From positions 3,305,001 to 3,369,000 of the forward strand of contig NZ_LR134376.1 in NCBI RefSeq assembly GCF_900637545.1: a stretch of DNA of 64,000 nucleotides. The letters run 5' to 3'. The notes below the pieces were generated by a model, which saw only the letters and a list, made by a program, of their open reading frames with translations, had not been told where the DNA came from and did not search any database. Position 1 is the first letter of the stretch. Every line of letters begins with the position of its first letter. This stretch comes from Aeromonas encheleia. GTDB taxonomy: Bacteria > Pseudomonadota > Gammaproteobacteria > Enterobacterales > Aeromonadaceae. Shown one piece after another: positions 9,091 to 19,000 of the stretch. A program made the position numbers and the translations under genes.

Positions 9091-10470
9091 ATGGCCCCAC
9101 GCCCCGCGCGACTGAAGCAAACCCTGACCCTGTGGCAAGTGGTCGTGATGGGGTTGGCCTACATGACCCCCATGGTGGTGTTCGATACCTTCGGCATCGT
9201 CACCGACATCACCCAGGGTCATGTCACCACCGCCTACCTGCTGGCCCTGGTGGGGGTGCTGTTCACCGCCTCCAGCTACAGCAAGATGGTGCGCCACTAC
9301 CCGATCGCGGGCTCGGCCTACACCTATGCCCAGCGGGAGTTCTCCCCGGTGGTGGGCTTCATGGTGGGCTGGTCCTCCCTGCTCGACTACATCTTCCTGC
9401 CGATGATCAACATGCTGCTGGCCAAGATCTATCTGAGCGCCCTCTTCCCCGGCGTCGAGCCCTGGATCTTCATCCTCGGCATGACGGTGCTGATGACCGC
9501 CATCAACCTGCGCGGCATCGATCTGGTGGCCAACCTCAACGGCCTCATCATCTTCATCCAGGTCGCCATCATGCTGGTCTTCCTCGGCCTGCTCGGCCAT
9601 GGCATCTATCAGGGAGAAGGGCTCGGCACCCTCAGCCTGCAGCCCGTCTACAGCACCAGCACCGAGCTGCTGCCGCTGCTGACCGGCGCCACCATCCTCT
9701 GCTTCTCCTTCCTCGGCTTCGACAGCCTGAGCGCGCTGTCCGAGGAGACGCCGGAGGCCGGCAAGGTGATCCCCAGGGCCATCATCCTGACCGCGCTGCT
9801 TGGCGGCCTCATCTTCGTGGTGGTGGCCTATGCCCTGCAGCTCTACTTCCCGGATGCCTCCCGCTTCAAGGCGCCGGACGCCGTGCTGCCGGAGATCGCC
9901 CTCTATGTCGGCGGCAAGCTGTTCCAGAGCGTGGTGCTGGTCTGCGCCTGCGTGGCGGTGCTGGCCTCGGGGCTCTCCTCCCACGCCGGGGTCTCCCGCA
10001 TCCTCTACGTAATGGGACGGGACAAGGTGCTGCCCCAGCGCACCTTCGGCTACATCCATCCCAGGTGGCGCACCCCGGTGTTCAACATACTGCTGGTGGG
10101 CCTGCTGGCCTTGTCGGCCGTCAGCTTCGATCTGGAGATCGCCCTGGCGCTGATCAACTTCGGCGCCCTGGTGGCCTTCACCGTGGTCAATCTGTCGGTG
10201 ATCTCCTGCTACTACGTGCGTCAGGGCCGCAACAAGACCTGGCAGGATCGCCTGCAATACCTGGTGCTGCCCCTGCTCGGGGCCGGGACTGTGGCTGTCC
10301 TGTGGCTCAACCTGGAGCAGACCTCCCTGATGCTGGGGCTGATCTGGGCCGCCATCGGCGGAATTTACCTGTTTTTGCGCACCACGGTCTGGCGCGTCTC
10401 GCTGCCGAGCCACCCGGCGGAAAGCCTTGCCAGCAGCGGGCTGGCCCCCCTGCCGTCGACACCGGAATAG
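9091..10470 (+). CDS. puuP: Putrescine/amino-acid permease, PuuP-like (copy 1)
   Basis: Inner-membrane APC-superfamily proton symporter, predicted to import putrescine. The 459-residue product has about twelve hydrophobic segments. It is collinear with E. coli Puu[24 protein letters not shown] at the N-terminus, [37 protein letters not shown] and [28 protein letters not shown]. The ribosome site TAGGAGACAGG precedes the ATG. It follows gabT in the same direction, consistent with uptake coupled to catabolism. A second, clearly paralogous permease follows. The substrate is inferred from family and neighbours. Confidence 0.88.
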   Translation: MAPRPARLKQTLTLWQVVVMGLAYMTPMVVFDTFGIVTDITQGHVTTAYLLALVGVLFTASSYSKMVRHYPIAGSAYTYAQREFSPVVGFMVGWSSLLDYIFLPMINMLLAKIYLSALFPGVEPWIFILGMTVLMTAINLRGIDLVANLNGLIIFIQVAIMLVFLGLLGHGIYQGEGLGTLSLQPVYSTSTELLPLLTGATILCFSFLGFDSLSALSEETPEAGKVIPRAIILTALLGGLIFVVVAYALQLYFPDASRFKAPDAVLPEIALYVGGKLFQSVVLVCACVAVLASGLSSHAGVSRILYVMGRDKVLPQRTFGYIHPRWRTPVFNILLVGLLALSAVSFDLEIALALINFGALVAFTVVNLSVISCYYVRQGRNKTWQDRLQYLVLPLLGAGTVAVLWLNLEQTSLMLGLIWAAIGGIYLFLRTTVWRVSLPSHPAESLASSGLAPLPSTPE

Positions 10471-10575
10471 GCGCGGTTTATTGATGTAAACCCTATCCTT
10501 GCGCATTCTCTTGTCGGGAATGCCGATCCTGGCTTGTCATCCCCCCCCATCTGGGGCAAAATGCGCGCCGATTTG

Positions 10576-10609
10576 AATAACCGATGTGATCCTCACATCG
10601 GTTATTTTT
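10576..10609 (+). terminator. Terminator after first puuP
   Basis: A perfect 14-bp stem (10576-10589 with 10593-10606) and a 3-base loop, ending in a T-tract. It should separate the second permease gene and its leader from the upstream genes. Confidence 0.9.
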
Positions 10610-10638
10610 CATTTTGAAAACAAGTGTCTACTTCGAGG

Positions 10639-10860
10639 CCGGAACGTTCCGGAAATGATATCTAGGTTCAGATGGACCTAATGCCGCAATGAGGAAAAAC
10701 ATGGGGCTCTTATTGGCTTTGTCTCCGGTTGTCACCGGAACCTGCTTTGGTCGCCGCGCGACCAACGTCTGTGGTTTGCATAGCAATGCGATGCATATGC
10801 GAGAAACCAGTCCCATGGCCTCAAGCCATTCAACTTCCTGCCAGCCGTGCAAGGAGGAAG
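10639..10860 (+). promoter_or_regulatory. Hairpin-rich mRNA leader of the second puuP
   Basis: A run of small inverted repeats: CCGGAACGTTCCGG (10639-10652), TCCGGT/ACCGGA (10724-10739), TTGGTCG/CGACCAA (10747-10765), TGGTTT/AAACCA (10772-10809) and ATGGC/GCCAT (10815-10829). CTTCCT (10834-10839) can pair with AGGAAG (10855-10860), which overlaps the permease ribosome site. The last pairing could hide the site until translation or a ligand opens it. Confidence 0.5.
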
Positions 10861-10865
10861 CCTGA
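10701..10865 (+). CDS. Putative 54-residue leader peptide of the second puuP
   Basis: Short frame beginning MGLLLALSPVVTGTCFGRRA and ending CQPCKEEA, not recognised. Its ATG (10701) has a ribosome site (GAGGA, five to six bases upstream). An earlier in-frame ATG at 10689 lacks one. The TGA (10863-10865) directly abuts the GTG start (10866) of the permease. The permease Shine-Dalgarno (AAGGAGGAAG) therefore lies inside the last codons of this frame. Rare leucine codons (TTA, TTG, TTG) cluster near the start and four cysteines are present. The layout suggests translational coupling or a regulatory leader. No conservation data were available, so it could also be a chance frame. Confidence 0.5.
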   Translation: MGLLLALSPVVTGTCFGRRATNVCGLHSNAMHMRETSPMASSHSTSCQPCKEEA

Positions 10866-12215
10866 GTGAGCCAGCAACCCGTTCGTCTGAAGAAAACCCT
10901 CAGCATGTGGCAAGTGGTGGTAATGGGCCTGGCCTATCTGACCCCCATGGCCGTGTTCGACACCTTCGCCATCGTCGGTGACATCACCGAGGGCCGGGTC
11001 GCCACCGCCTATCTGCTGGCGCTCGGCGGCATACTGCTGACCGCGTTCAGCTACGGCCATCTGGTGCGCAAGTTCCCCTCCGCGGGCTCCGCCTACACCT
11101 ATGCCCAGAAGGTGTTCAACCCCTACATCGGTTTCATGGTGGGCTGGTCTTCCCTGCTCGACTACATGTTCATGCCGATGATCAACATACTGCTGGCCAA
11201 GATCTACCTGACCGCCATGTTCCCGGGGGTCGATCCCTGGATCTTCATCTTCGGTCTGGTGACTGTGATGACCTTCCTGAACCTGCGCGGCATCAACCTG
11301 GTGGCCAACTTCAACGGCGTCATAGTGGTGATCCAGCTGGCCATCATCACCGTCTTCATCGGCCTGATGGGCTGGGGTATCTACCACGGCGAGGGCGCGG
11401 CAACCCTGATGAGCAGCCGGCCGTTCCACTTCGAATCCGCCAGCGTGCTGCCGCTGTTTACCGGCGCCACCATCCTCTGCTTCTCCTTCCTCGGCTTCGA
11501 CGGCCTGAGCTCACTCAGTGAGGAGACCCCGAACGCCGGCAAGGTGATACCGCGCGCCATAGTGCTGACCGCCCTCATCGGTGGCGTCATCTTCGTGGTG
11601 GTCTCCTACTGCCTGCAGCTCTACTTCCCGGATCTGGCCCGCTTCAAGGAGCCGGACGCCGTGCTGCCCGAGATCGCGCTCTACGTCGGCGGCACCTTCT
11701 TCCAGAGCGTGGTGCTGGTGTGCACCACGGTCGCGGTGCTGGCCTCCGGCATGGCGGCGCACGCTGGCGTGTCCCGCATCCTCTACGTGATGGGGCGCGA
11801 TCGCATGATCCCGGAGCGGGTGTTCGGCTACATCCATCCGAAATACCGGACTCCGGCCATCAACGTGCTGATGGTGGGCGGTCTGGCCCTCTCCGCCGTG
11901 TCCTTCGATCTGGATACCGCGCTGGCGCTGGTGAACTTCGGTGCCCTGGTGGCCTTCACCTTCGTCAACCTGTCGGTGATCGGTCAGTTCTGGGTGCGGG
12001 AGAAGCGCAACAAGTGCCTCAAGGATCACCTGCTCTACCTGCTGCTGCCGCTGCTCGGCGCCGCCACCATAGGGGCGCTCTGGATCAACCTGGAGCAGAG
12101 CTCGCTGGAGCTTGGCCTGATCTGGGCCGGGCTGGGGGTGACCTACCTGTTCCTGCGGCTGGCGGTGTTCCGCATCCCCTTCCGTCAGTACGAAGAAGCG
12201 GTCGACGGTCAGTAA
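10866..12215 (+). CDS. puuP: Putrescine/amino-acid permease, PuuP-like (copy 2)
   Basis: Second APC-family permease, 449 residues, strongly similar throughout to the first copy and to E. coli PuuP. Shared landmarks are [64 protein letters not shown] and [26 protein letters not shown]. It starts at GTG 10866, behind a strong AAGGAGGAAG site, immediately after the stop of a leader frame. Because an intrinsic terminator separates it from copy 1, it should have its own promoter and control. A shared terminator-like inverted repeat follows. Two copies may differ in affinity or in substrate, such as putrescine versus another diamine; the sequence does not decide. Confidence 0.87.
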   Translation: MSQQPVRLKKTLSMWQVVVMGLAYLTPMAVFDTFAIVGDITEGRVATAYLLALGGILLTAFSYGHLVRKFPSAGSAYTYAQKVFNPYIGFMVGWSSLLDYMFMPMINILLAKIYLTAMFPGVDPWIFIFGLVTVMTFLNLRGINLVANFNGVIVVIQLAIITVFIGLMGWGIYHGEGAATLMSSRPFHFESASVLPLFTGATILCFSFLGFDGLSSLSEETPNAGKVIPRAIVLTALIGGVIFVVVSYCLQLYFPDLARFKEPDAVLPEIALYVGGTFFQSVVLVCTTVAVLASGMAAHAGVSRILYVMGRDRMIPERVFGYIHPKYRTPAINVLMVGGLALSAVSFDLDTALALVNFGALVAFTFVNLSVIGQFWVREKRNKCLKDHLLYLLLPLLGAATIGALWINLEQSSLELGLIWAGLGVTYLFLRLAVFRIPFRQYEEAVDGQ

Positions 12216-12230
12216 GGATCGTGGATAAAC

Positions 12231-12256
12231 AGAAGGGGAGCCGCGGCTCCCCTTCT
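12231..12256. terminator. Bidirectional terminator
   Basis: Inverted repeat AGAAGGGGAGCCG / CGGCTCCCCTTCT between the convergent second puuP and the periplasmic protein gene. T-tracts are short on both sides. Confidence 0.7.
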
Positions 12257-12285
12257 TGCATTCAGACATCCGCACAGGCGGATCA

Positions 12286-12699
12286 TCAACCCTGATTGAG
12301 CACCGCGGTGGCAGCCGCCTTGACCGGATCCTTGGCCACCGCCTTCGCATCCCGCTGAGCCTGCTTGAGCTGCTGCCCGGTCTGATTGACCTTGCCCTGC
12401 GCCTCCTTCAGGCCGGCGCTCTGCTTGTTCAGCGCGGCATTGGTGTGCTGCTTCGCCTCTTTCAGGCCCGCCGTCTTCTTGTCCAGCACATCGGTGCTGC
12501 TCTTCTTCACCTCGGCCTTGGCCTTGTCTTTCTGCTGACGCATCAGCTTGTCGGCGTCGCAGTTGCCCTTGACCCCCAGGGTCGCATTCATCGCCTCGTT
12601 TCTGGCCGCCTTGTCGAGGTTGCACTCGGACTTGAACACGCTGGCCTGCGCACCGGCAGACAGCAACCCCAGAGACAGACACAATACCCATGCACGCAT
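12286..12699 (-). CDS. Secreted Lys/Ala/Gln-rich protein of unknown function
   Basis: Not recognised. The 137-residue product has a classic signal peptide (MRAWVLCLSLGLLSAGAQAS) and two cysteines in the mature N-terminus (SECNLDKAARNEAM, VKGNCDADKL). A long, highly charged, probably helical segment follows from residue 50 on. Within it a unit of the form KKTAGLKEAKQHTN / KQSAGLKEAQGKVN repeats, which suggests an amphipathic helix or coiled coil. The start has a good GAGGAAG ribosome site. It is a single gene, convergent with the second puuP and divergent from the phosphate transporter. It should be periplasmic. Confidence 0.75.
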   Translation of the reverse strand: MRAWVLCLSLGLLSAGAQASVFKSECNLDKAARNEAMNATLGVKGNCDADKLMRQQKDKAKAEVKKSSTDVLDKKTAGLKEAKQHTNAALNKQSAGLKEAQGKVNQTGQQLKQAQRDAKAVAKDPVKAAATAVLNQG

Positions 12700-12874
12700 A
12701 ACAACTTCCTCAGCTTGGAGACAGGAGAGTCCGGCAGCATATAACCCTGAGATCTCAGTGCAAGGGCGGGGGGCGGTTGTGGGCCAGATGGCGCCATATC
12801 GGCGTTTACTCCGACACTTTTTGTCTGCGACGAGCCGCGCCGCCCTGTCACCAAATCATCATAAAAGTGTCACT

Positions 12875-12892
12875 TTGTCATATTTCTGTCAT
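12875..12892 (+). promoter_or_regulatory. Pho box upstream of the Na/Pi cotransporter
   Basis: TTGTCAT-ATTT-CTGTCAT: two heptamers 11 bases apart, an almost exact match to the PhoB-binding consensus (CTGTCAT-N4-CTGTCAT). It lies 53 bases upstream of the transporter start, as expected for PhoB activation. Isolated half-site-like CTGTCAC and GTGTCAC occur further upstream at 12845 and 12867. Confidence 0.75.
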
Positions 12893-12945
12893 GGAGCCTT
12901 GCTGTAATGCGCCCGTCCATTCTTCACAGACTGCCCAGAGGCACC

Positions 12946-14100
12946 ATGCACAGCACCCCATCTTCCGCACAGCAGCAGACCCGTCGTACCGGCCCACTGT
13001 TCAACTGGTTGGCTGTGATCACCCTGATCTACCTCATCCTGGTCGCCGTCGGCGCCGTCTCCCACGGCTTCAAGGGCTTCTCCGGCGGCGCCGAGGGCGC
13101 GGCCCAGATCTTCGCCTTCGCCAACAACCCCTTCGTCGCCCTGCTGCTCGGCATCCTGGCCACCGCCCTGGTGCAATCGTCCAGCACGGTCACCTCGGTG
13201 ATCGTCGGCCTGGTGGCGGGCGGCCTGCCCATGGAGATGGCCATCCCCATGGTGATGGGCGCCAACCTCGGCACCACCATCACCAATACCATCGTCTCCC
13301 TCGGCCACATCCGGGATCGCGCCGAGTTTCGCCGCGCCTTCGCCGCCGCCACGGTACACGACTTCTTCAACCTGCTGGCGGTCTTCATCTTCCTGCCGCT
13401 GGAGCTGATGTTCGGCCTGCTGCAACGGAGCGCCGAGTGGATCGCCAGCCTGCTGATGGGCTCCGCCGACATGTCGATGAAGGGGATGGACTTCATGAAG
13501 CCCCTCATCTCGCCGGCACTGGATCTCATCGATCAGGCCGTCGCCATCCTGCCGGGCAAGGGCCCCGCCATCGCCACCATCTGCATCGGTATCCTGCTGA
13601 TCCTCGCCTGCGTCACCAGCCTGGGCAAGGTACTGCAACAGGTCATGGTGGGCCGTGCCAAGGAGCTGCTGCACAAGGCGCTGGGCCGTGGCCCGCTGAC
13701 TGGCATCGCCTCCGGCACCCTGGTCACCGTCATGGTGCAGTCCTCCTCCACCACCACCAGCCTGATGATCCCGCTGGCCGGCGGCGGCGTGTTCAGCACC
13801 CGTCAGCTCTACCCCTTCACCCTGGGTGCCAACATAGGCACCACCATCACGGCGCTGCTGGCGGCCACCGCCATCAGCGGTACCGGTGCCCAGCTGGCAC
13901 TGACCATCGCCCTGGTCCATGTGCTGTTCAACCTGTTCTCCGTGGCGCTCATCTATGGCGTGCCCTTCCTGCGCGAGCTGCCCATCAAGGCCGCCGAAGG
14001 GCTGGCCCGAGTGGGCAGCGAGAACAAGCTGCTGGCCCTTGGCTACGTGGCCGGGCTCTTCTTCGCCCTGCCGGCGCTGATGATGGTGGCGGCCAAGTAA
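12946..14100 (+). CDS. nptA: Na+/phosphate cotransporter, NptA-like
   Basis: Inner-membrane sodium-dependent phosphate importer of the NaPi-II/PNaS family. The product (384 residues from the chosen start) carries the two inverted-repeat signature motifs ALVQSSSTVTSVIVGLVAGG and TVMVQSSSTTTSLMIPLAGGG. Each is followed by the related GANLGTTIT and GANIGTTIT. About eight to ten membrane segments are visible. The ATG at 12946 has CAGAGG before it; an in-frame ATG at 12907 would add 13 residues and has a poorly spaced site. The upstream Pho box implies induction under phosphate starvation. The gene is monocistronic. The Vibrio cholerae name nptA is used by family resemblance. Confidence 0.85.
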   Translation: MHSTPSSAQQQTRRTGPLFNWLAVITLIYLILVAVGAVSHGFKGFSGGAEGAAQIFAFANNPFVALLLGILATALVQSSSTVTSVIVGLVAGGLPMEMAIPMVMGANLGTTITNTIVSLGHIRDRAEFRRAFAAATVHDFFNLLAVFIFLPLELMFGLLQRSAEWIASLLMGSADMSMKGMDFMKPLISPALDLIDQAVAILPGKGPAIATICIGILLILACVTSLGKVLQQVMVGRAKELLHKALGRGPLTGIASGTLVTVMVQSSSTTTSLMIPLAGGGVFSTRQLYPFTLGANIGTTITALLAATAISGTGAQLALTIALVHVLFNLFSVALIYGVPFLRELPIKAAEGLARVGSENKLLALGYVAGLFFALPALMMVAAK

Positions 14101-14330
14101 TAACGTCTGATGGCACCAGGGGAGGGTCACCTTCACCCCCTGGTCATCTGTCTCGCCTGGGAGCGCCATCCAGCCAATCCAGACGACAGAAGAAGAGGGG
14201 CAACATTCGCTCCCTCCTCCTTTGTCAGCCCGCTCACATCCGCCAGCGGCGCGGCTCGCCCTGCGCCCCTGGCTGGGATAAGATGCGACTCTCATTGCAC
14301 TCTTTGCATTTCAGGGAATAAGGAAAACCA

Positions 14331-14801
14331 ATGAAGTTCATTCTGATCGCGCTGCTGGTTGCCGGGGTGGCCTACTACTTCTACTCCAGCGCCAACAACA
14401 AGAAACTGGCGGAAGAGAACGTGCGCCAGGGCGCCGAGTTCCTCGCCGGCAACAAGGAGAAGCCGCTGGTGACCACCACGGCCTCCGGCCTGCAATATGA
14501 GGTACTGACCCCGGGCTCGGGTACCGTCCACCCCACCGCCACCAGCAAGGTGAAGGTGCACTACGAGGGCAAGCTCTTGGACGGCACCGTGTTTGACAGC
14601 TCGGTCGCCCGCGGCGAGCCCATCGAGTTTGGCCTCAATCAGGTGATCCCCGGCTGGACCGAAGGGGTGCAGCTGATGGTGGAAGGGGAGAAGACCCGCT
14701 TCTACATCCCCGCCAACCTGGCGTATGGCGATAGAGCCGCTGGCAAGATCCCGCCTGGATCTGTACTGATCTTCGATGTGGAGCTGCTGGGCATCCAGTA
14801 A
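14331..14801 (+). CDS. Membrane-anchored FKBP-type peptidyl-prolyl isomerase
   Basis: Prolyl cis-trans isomerase of the FKBP family. The 156-residue product starts with an uncleaved-looking hydrophobic anchor (FILIALLVAGVAYYFY). A short charged linker and one FKBP domain at about residues 50-156 follow. The domain shows VKVHYEGKLLDGTVFDSS, FGLNQVIPGWTEG, GEKTRFYIPANLAYGDR and PPGSVLIFDVELLGI. Domain order suggests an inner-membrane protein with the domain in the periplasm, similar to FklB/FkpA domains but without the dimerisation arm. It has a clear AAGGA ribosome site and its own terminator. Its client proteins are unknown. Confidence 0.88.
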   Translation: MKFILIALLVAGVAYYFYSSANNKKLAEENVRQGAEFLAGNKEKPLVTTTASGLQYEVLTPGSGTVHPTATSKVKVHYEGKLLDGTVFDSSVARGEPIEFGLNQVIPGWTEGVQLMVEGEKTRFYIPANLAYGDRAAGKIPPGSVLIFDVELLGIQ

Positions 14802-14830
14802 GCCCCAAGGCTCAACCGCCATCAAAAACC

Positions 14831-14862
14831 AAGGCCAGCGCTCACACGCTGGCCTTGTCGTT
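14831..14862 (+). terminator. Terminator after the FKBP gene
   Basis: A 10-bp GC-rich stem (14831-14840 with 14847-14856) and six-base loop, followed by GTCGTTT. Confidence 0.8.
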
Positions 14863-14990
14863 TCTGCCCATCCCCCATTTCACCGCACTCTCTGACCGAG
14901 CCACCCTGGCGGGCTCGCGTCCATCCGCCAGCGCCTCGAGCCGACCAGACTATCAACCCATGGTGAACAGTGCTTATACATGGCAGTGGA

Positions 14991-15019
14991 TTGTTAACCA
15001 TTATTCCCGGGCAGATAAT
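14991..15019 (+). promoter_or_regulatory. Probable sigma70 promoter of the dioxygenase gene
   Basis: TTGTTA (14991-14996) and GATAAT (15014-15019) are separated by exactly 17 bases, 86 bases upstream of the start codon. Confidence 0.6.
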
Positions 15020-15105
15020 GACCTCATCCTCAGTGGCCCCCGCCCTGATCCCGTTTCCCGCGGTGCCGGCCGATCCTGCCGAAGCCGCCAACAAGGAGTC
15101 TCATC

Positions 15106-15873
15106 ATGGCTATCGCCCCCGTCTGGTTTATCTCCCACGGCGCCCCGGATCTGGTTCTGCGTGACCAGCCGGCTACGCAATTTCTAACGAAATTGCGCCT
15201 CGGCGACATCAAGGGGCTGGTGGTGATCTCGGCCCACTGGTTCAGCCGCGGCGAGCCGCAACTCAACGTCGAGCCCAGCCCGGCGCTGATGTATGACTTC
15301 TACGGCTTCCCCGCTCCTCTCTACCAGATCCGCTGGCCCGCCAAGAGCCCGGCCTGGCTGCAGGAGGCGGTGAGCGATCAGCTGCTGCTGGCCGGCCTGC
15401 CGGCCAGCCCGGTGCGGCGCGAGCTGGATCACGGCGTCTGGTCGCCGCTCTCCCTGATGGATCCCCAGAGCGCCACCCCGCTGGTGCAGCTCTCCATCCC
15501 GGCCAGCTTCACCCCGGCCCAGCTGTGGCAGCTGGGGGAGGCCCTGCAGGTCCTGCGCGAGCAAGGGATCGGCATCCTCGCCTCCGGCGCCATCACCCAC
15601 AACCTGCGCGCACTCGGGCCGGATGACAGCCCGGTGCCCGACTGGGCAAGCGCCTTCGTCCGCTGGCTGGAGCAGGCCATGAGCGACGGCGATCGCCCGG
15701 CGCTGGAAGATTATCGCGCCCGGGCCCCGGGCGCGGTGGAATCCCATCCCCACGACGATCACCTGCGCCCGCTGTTCGTGGCGCTGGGCGCGGCCGGCCA
15801 GGACAAGCCCCACAAGCTGCACGACAGCTGGGACTACGGCAGCCTCTATATGGGTTCCTACCGGTTCGGCTAG
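15106..15873 (+). CDS. ygiD: Class III extradiol (DODA-type) dioxygenase
   Basis: Metal-dependent ring-opening dioxygenase of the LigB/DODA family; E. coli YgiD (255-270 residues) cleaves L-DOPA at the 4,5 position in vitro. The 255-residue product has the expected histidines: FISHGAPDLVL near the N-terminus, VVISAHWFSRG, the catalytic-type LDHGVWSPL and SHPHDDHLRPLF near the C-terminus. Length fits the family. It is a single gene with a promoter and terminator of its own. The natural substrate is unknown. Within the coding sequence, 15176-15197 forms a 9-bp stem (CGCAATTTC/GAAATTGCG) with unusual AT-rich codons. Confidence 0.88.
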   Translation: MAIAPVWFISHGAPDLVLRDQPATQFLTKLRLGDIKGLVVISAHWFSRGEPQLNVEPSPALMYDFYGFPAPLYQIRWPAKSPAWLQEAVSDQLLLAGLPASPVRRELDHGVWSPLSLMDPQSATPLVQLSIPASFTPAQLWQLGEALQVLREQGIGILASGAITHNLRALGPDDSPVPDWASAFVRWLEQAMSDGDRPALEDYRARAPGAVESHPHDDHLRPLFVALGAAGQDKPHKLHDSWDYGSLYMGSYRFG

Positions 15874-15910
15874 GGCGACGGGGATGAGCGGTGGCTGACA
15901 AGGCGCAGCG

Positions 15911-15937
15911 ATGGCGGGCCTGTCCCGCCATTTTTTC
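15911..15937 (+). terminator. Terminator after ygiD
   Basis: Stem ATGGCGGG/CCCGCCAT (15911-15918 with 15924-15931) followed by TTTTTCC. Confidence 0.87.
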
Positions 15938-16053
15938 CTGTCGTTCCCGCGGGGAAATGCCGAAGAAAGGGACTGATTTTGCGATAATTCCGGTAGAATG
16001 ACCGCTTTCTGGTGCATTTGACCGACAAGGATGACTGTCGCAACCCGGGTGAC

Positions 16054-19000
16054 ATGATGAACCTGCTTCGATCGCTGACCCTGCTGTGCCTGCTGTTCGC
16101 CCAGCCCGCGCTGGCGCTCACGCTGCACAGCCGCCACTACATACAGCACACCGACTCCCCCCGGATCCCGGCCGAGCAGCGCTGGCTGCAGCAGACCGCG
16201 CAGCTGCGCGTCGGCATCCTGCGCCACGACTATCGCCCGTTCAGCATGACCGTCTCGGACAGCCGCTTCGAGGGGATCTCCGCCGACTATCTCAACATCC
16301 TGGCCAAGGCCTTGCAGAAGCCGCTGGTACTGCGCCGCTTCGAGGACAAGGAGAGCGCCCTCGCCGCCCTGCGCCAGGGTGATGTCGACATCGTCAATCT
16401 CGGCAACCTGACCCTGGCCGACGGGGATAGGAGCGGGATCCGCCTCAGCCGGCGCTACTTCAGCAACACCCCCGTCTTCTCGGCGCCAAAGCAGCGCCAG
16501 GATCCCCTGCTGACCCCCGGGCAGAGCGTCGCCACCGTGCGGGGCTTTATCGATGAGCAGGAATTCAAACGCGACTACCCCCTGCTCAGCCTGGTGACCT
16601 ACCCCTCCAACGTGGCGGCCTTCGACGCCGTCTTCTTCGGCCGGCAGGATGCGCTGCTCAGCGACATCCACTCCATGTATTACCTCAACAGCGAGCGCTT
16701 CGACAAACTCAGGCGGCGCGGCGAGGCGCCACCGAGCCTGGTTTCCGACGGCTTTCGCTTCGCGGTCTCCGCCCGGGCGCCGCAGTTGCTGAGCCTCATC
16801 AATCGCACCCTGCGTGATGTCGACGACATCACCCGCAACCTCATCTTCAGCCAGTGGAACGGGCCCATCCGCGACATGGTCGACAACCCGGCCGATGCCT
16901 ATGACGCCGCCGAGCTGGCCTGGTTGCGCAAGGCGCCCCCCATCAAGGTCTGGCTGATGGACGATCTCTACCCTTATGGGGTCAAGGATTATGATGATCA
17001 GCTCACCGGCATGACGGTCGACATGCTGGCCAAGGTGAGCAAGCGCACCGGCCTGCGCTTCGAGTTCGCCTCCTTCGGTTCGGATCGCCAGCGCAACAAC
17101 GCAATGCGGGATGGCAGGCTCGATCTCATCGGCGCCATCTCCCAACCCGTGGCCGAGAGCTATGGGCTGCGCCCTTCCCTGCCCTATGCCAGCGACGACA
17201 TCTATGTGATCCTCGCCCAGCAAGCGGATCGGACCACCTCCAGCCTGCAGGATCTGGCTGGCAAGCGCGTCGGCATGACCCACTACAACCCCCTCGCCGC
17301 ACGTCTCGGCAGCAGCGAAATAAGCTTCATGGAGAGTGCCGAGGAGGTGATGCAGGCGCTCAACCGGGGCAGCCTCGACGCCGCCATAGTGCCGCTCTAC
17401 TTCGCCCAGCATGCGGTGGACGGCCACCGCCTGACCCGGCTGCGCATCGCGGGCCCCGCCGACGACGAGCCGATCCGCATGGGCTTCGCCAGCCTGGCGG
17501 ACAACGACATGCTGATGAACATCCTCGACAAGACCATCCTCTCCATCTCCCCCAATGAGCTGGCCATGATGAGCTACGAGTGGCGCAACCGTAAGCTGCC
17601 GGCCCCCACCTTCATGGAACGCCACGCCGACTACTTCTACCTGCTGTTTGCGGTCCTGTTTGGCCTGGCCCTGCTGCTGCTGTACCGCAATCGCATGCTC
17701 AACCGGCTGGCCCGCTCGGAGCAGGCGTCCCGCCAACAGCTGGAGGCCCATGTCCGCTTCATCGAGGCGCTGGGGGAGAGCCTGCCCCACCCCATAGTGG
17801 TGCGGGACAGGAGCGGCAAGGTGCTGCTGTGCAACAGCAAGTACCTGGCGCTGCTCAATGCCCAGCCAGGCGCCGTGCTGGGCAAGCCCCTCATCGAGGG
17901 CCTCCGTGGCCGGGTCGATGCCGATGCCCTCGCCGGGCTGGAGCGGGACTTCGCCAAAGTACTGCAGGATGGTGAGCCCATCTTCGTCGATCGCGTCTTC
18001 AACAAGGGGGATCACAGCAAGTGCATCTATCACTGGATGGTGCCCTACTGCGACAGTCAGGGGGCCATCAGCGGGGTGATCAACGGCTGGATCGACATCA
18101 CGGAGCGCAAGGCGATGGAGAGCGCGCTGCGTCTGGCCAAGGAGCAGGCCGACAGCGCCAGCCGGGCCAAGAGCGACTTCCTCGCCACCATGAGCCACGA
18201 GATCCGCACCCCCATGAACGCCATCCTCGGCATGCTGGAGCTCGCCATCCAGGATCCGGCGCTCTCGCCCCATACCGGAGAGCAGCTGCGCATCGCCTCG
18301 GAATCGGCCAACGGCCTGCTGGATCTGGTCGGGGATGTGCTGGATATCTCCAGCATAGAGGCGGGTCAGATGACGCTGGCCCCGCAGCCGTGTGCGCTCA
18401 CGCCGCTGCTGCAGTCGGTCGCCCAGGTGTTCGCCGGCATGGCCGAGCAGAAGGGGTTGAACTATCGCATCGAGCTCGAGACCCAGTCGTTGCCATTGGT
18501 GCTGGTCGACCCCTTGCGGCTGCGTCAGGTAGTCTTCAACCTGCTGAGCAACGCCATCAAATTCACCGAGCGCGGCGAAGTCAGCATCCGGGCCACCCTG
18601 GAGGGGGAGCACGAGCAGGCCCCAGTGCTGCGACTGCGCATCAGCGACAGCGGGGTCGGCATCCCGGCCGACAAGCTGCCACTGCTGTTCACCCCCTTCT
18701 ACCGCGCCCACTCTCCCTATCAATACGCGGGCACCGGCCTTGGCCTCAACATCGCCAGGATCCTGTGCCAGATGATGGGGGGCGATATCGGGGTCAGCAG
18801 CCAGATCGGCGTGGGTACCCGACTCGATGTCAGCCTGCCGCTGACGCCGGTGGTCTCGGCCCTGCAGTCGCCAGAGAGCCTGATCAGGCAGGAGGAGGCC
18901 GAACAGACGCCACTGCGGATCCTGGTGGTGGATGACAACCACGCCAACCAGACGCTGCTGCGCCAGCAACTCAAGTACCTGGGGCACGAGGTGAGCGTGC

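Noticed and set aside
10576-10606. TGTGA..TCACA reading as a CRP site
   Set aside because: The spacer is three bases, not six, and the sequence is part of a 14-bp terminator stem.
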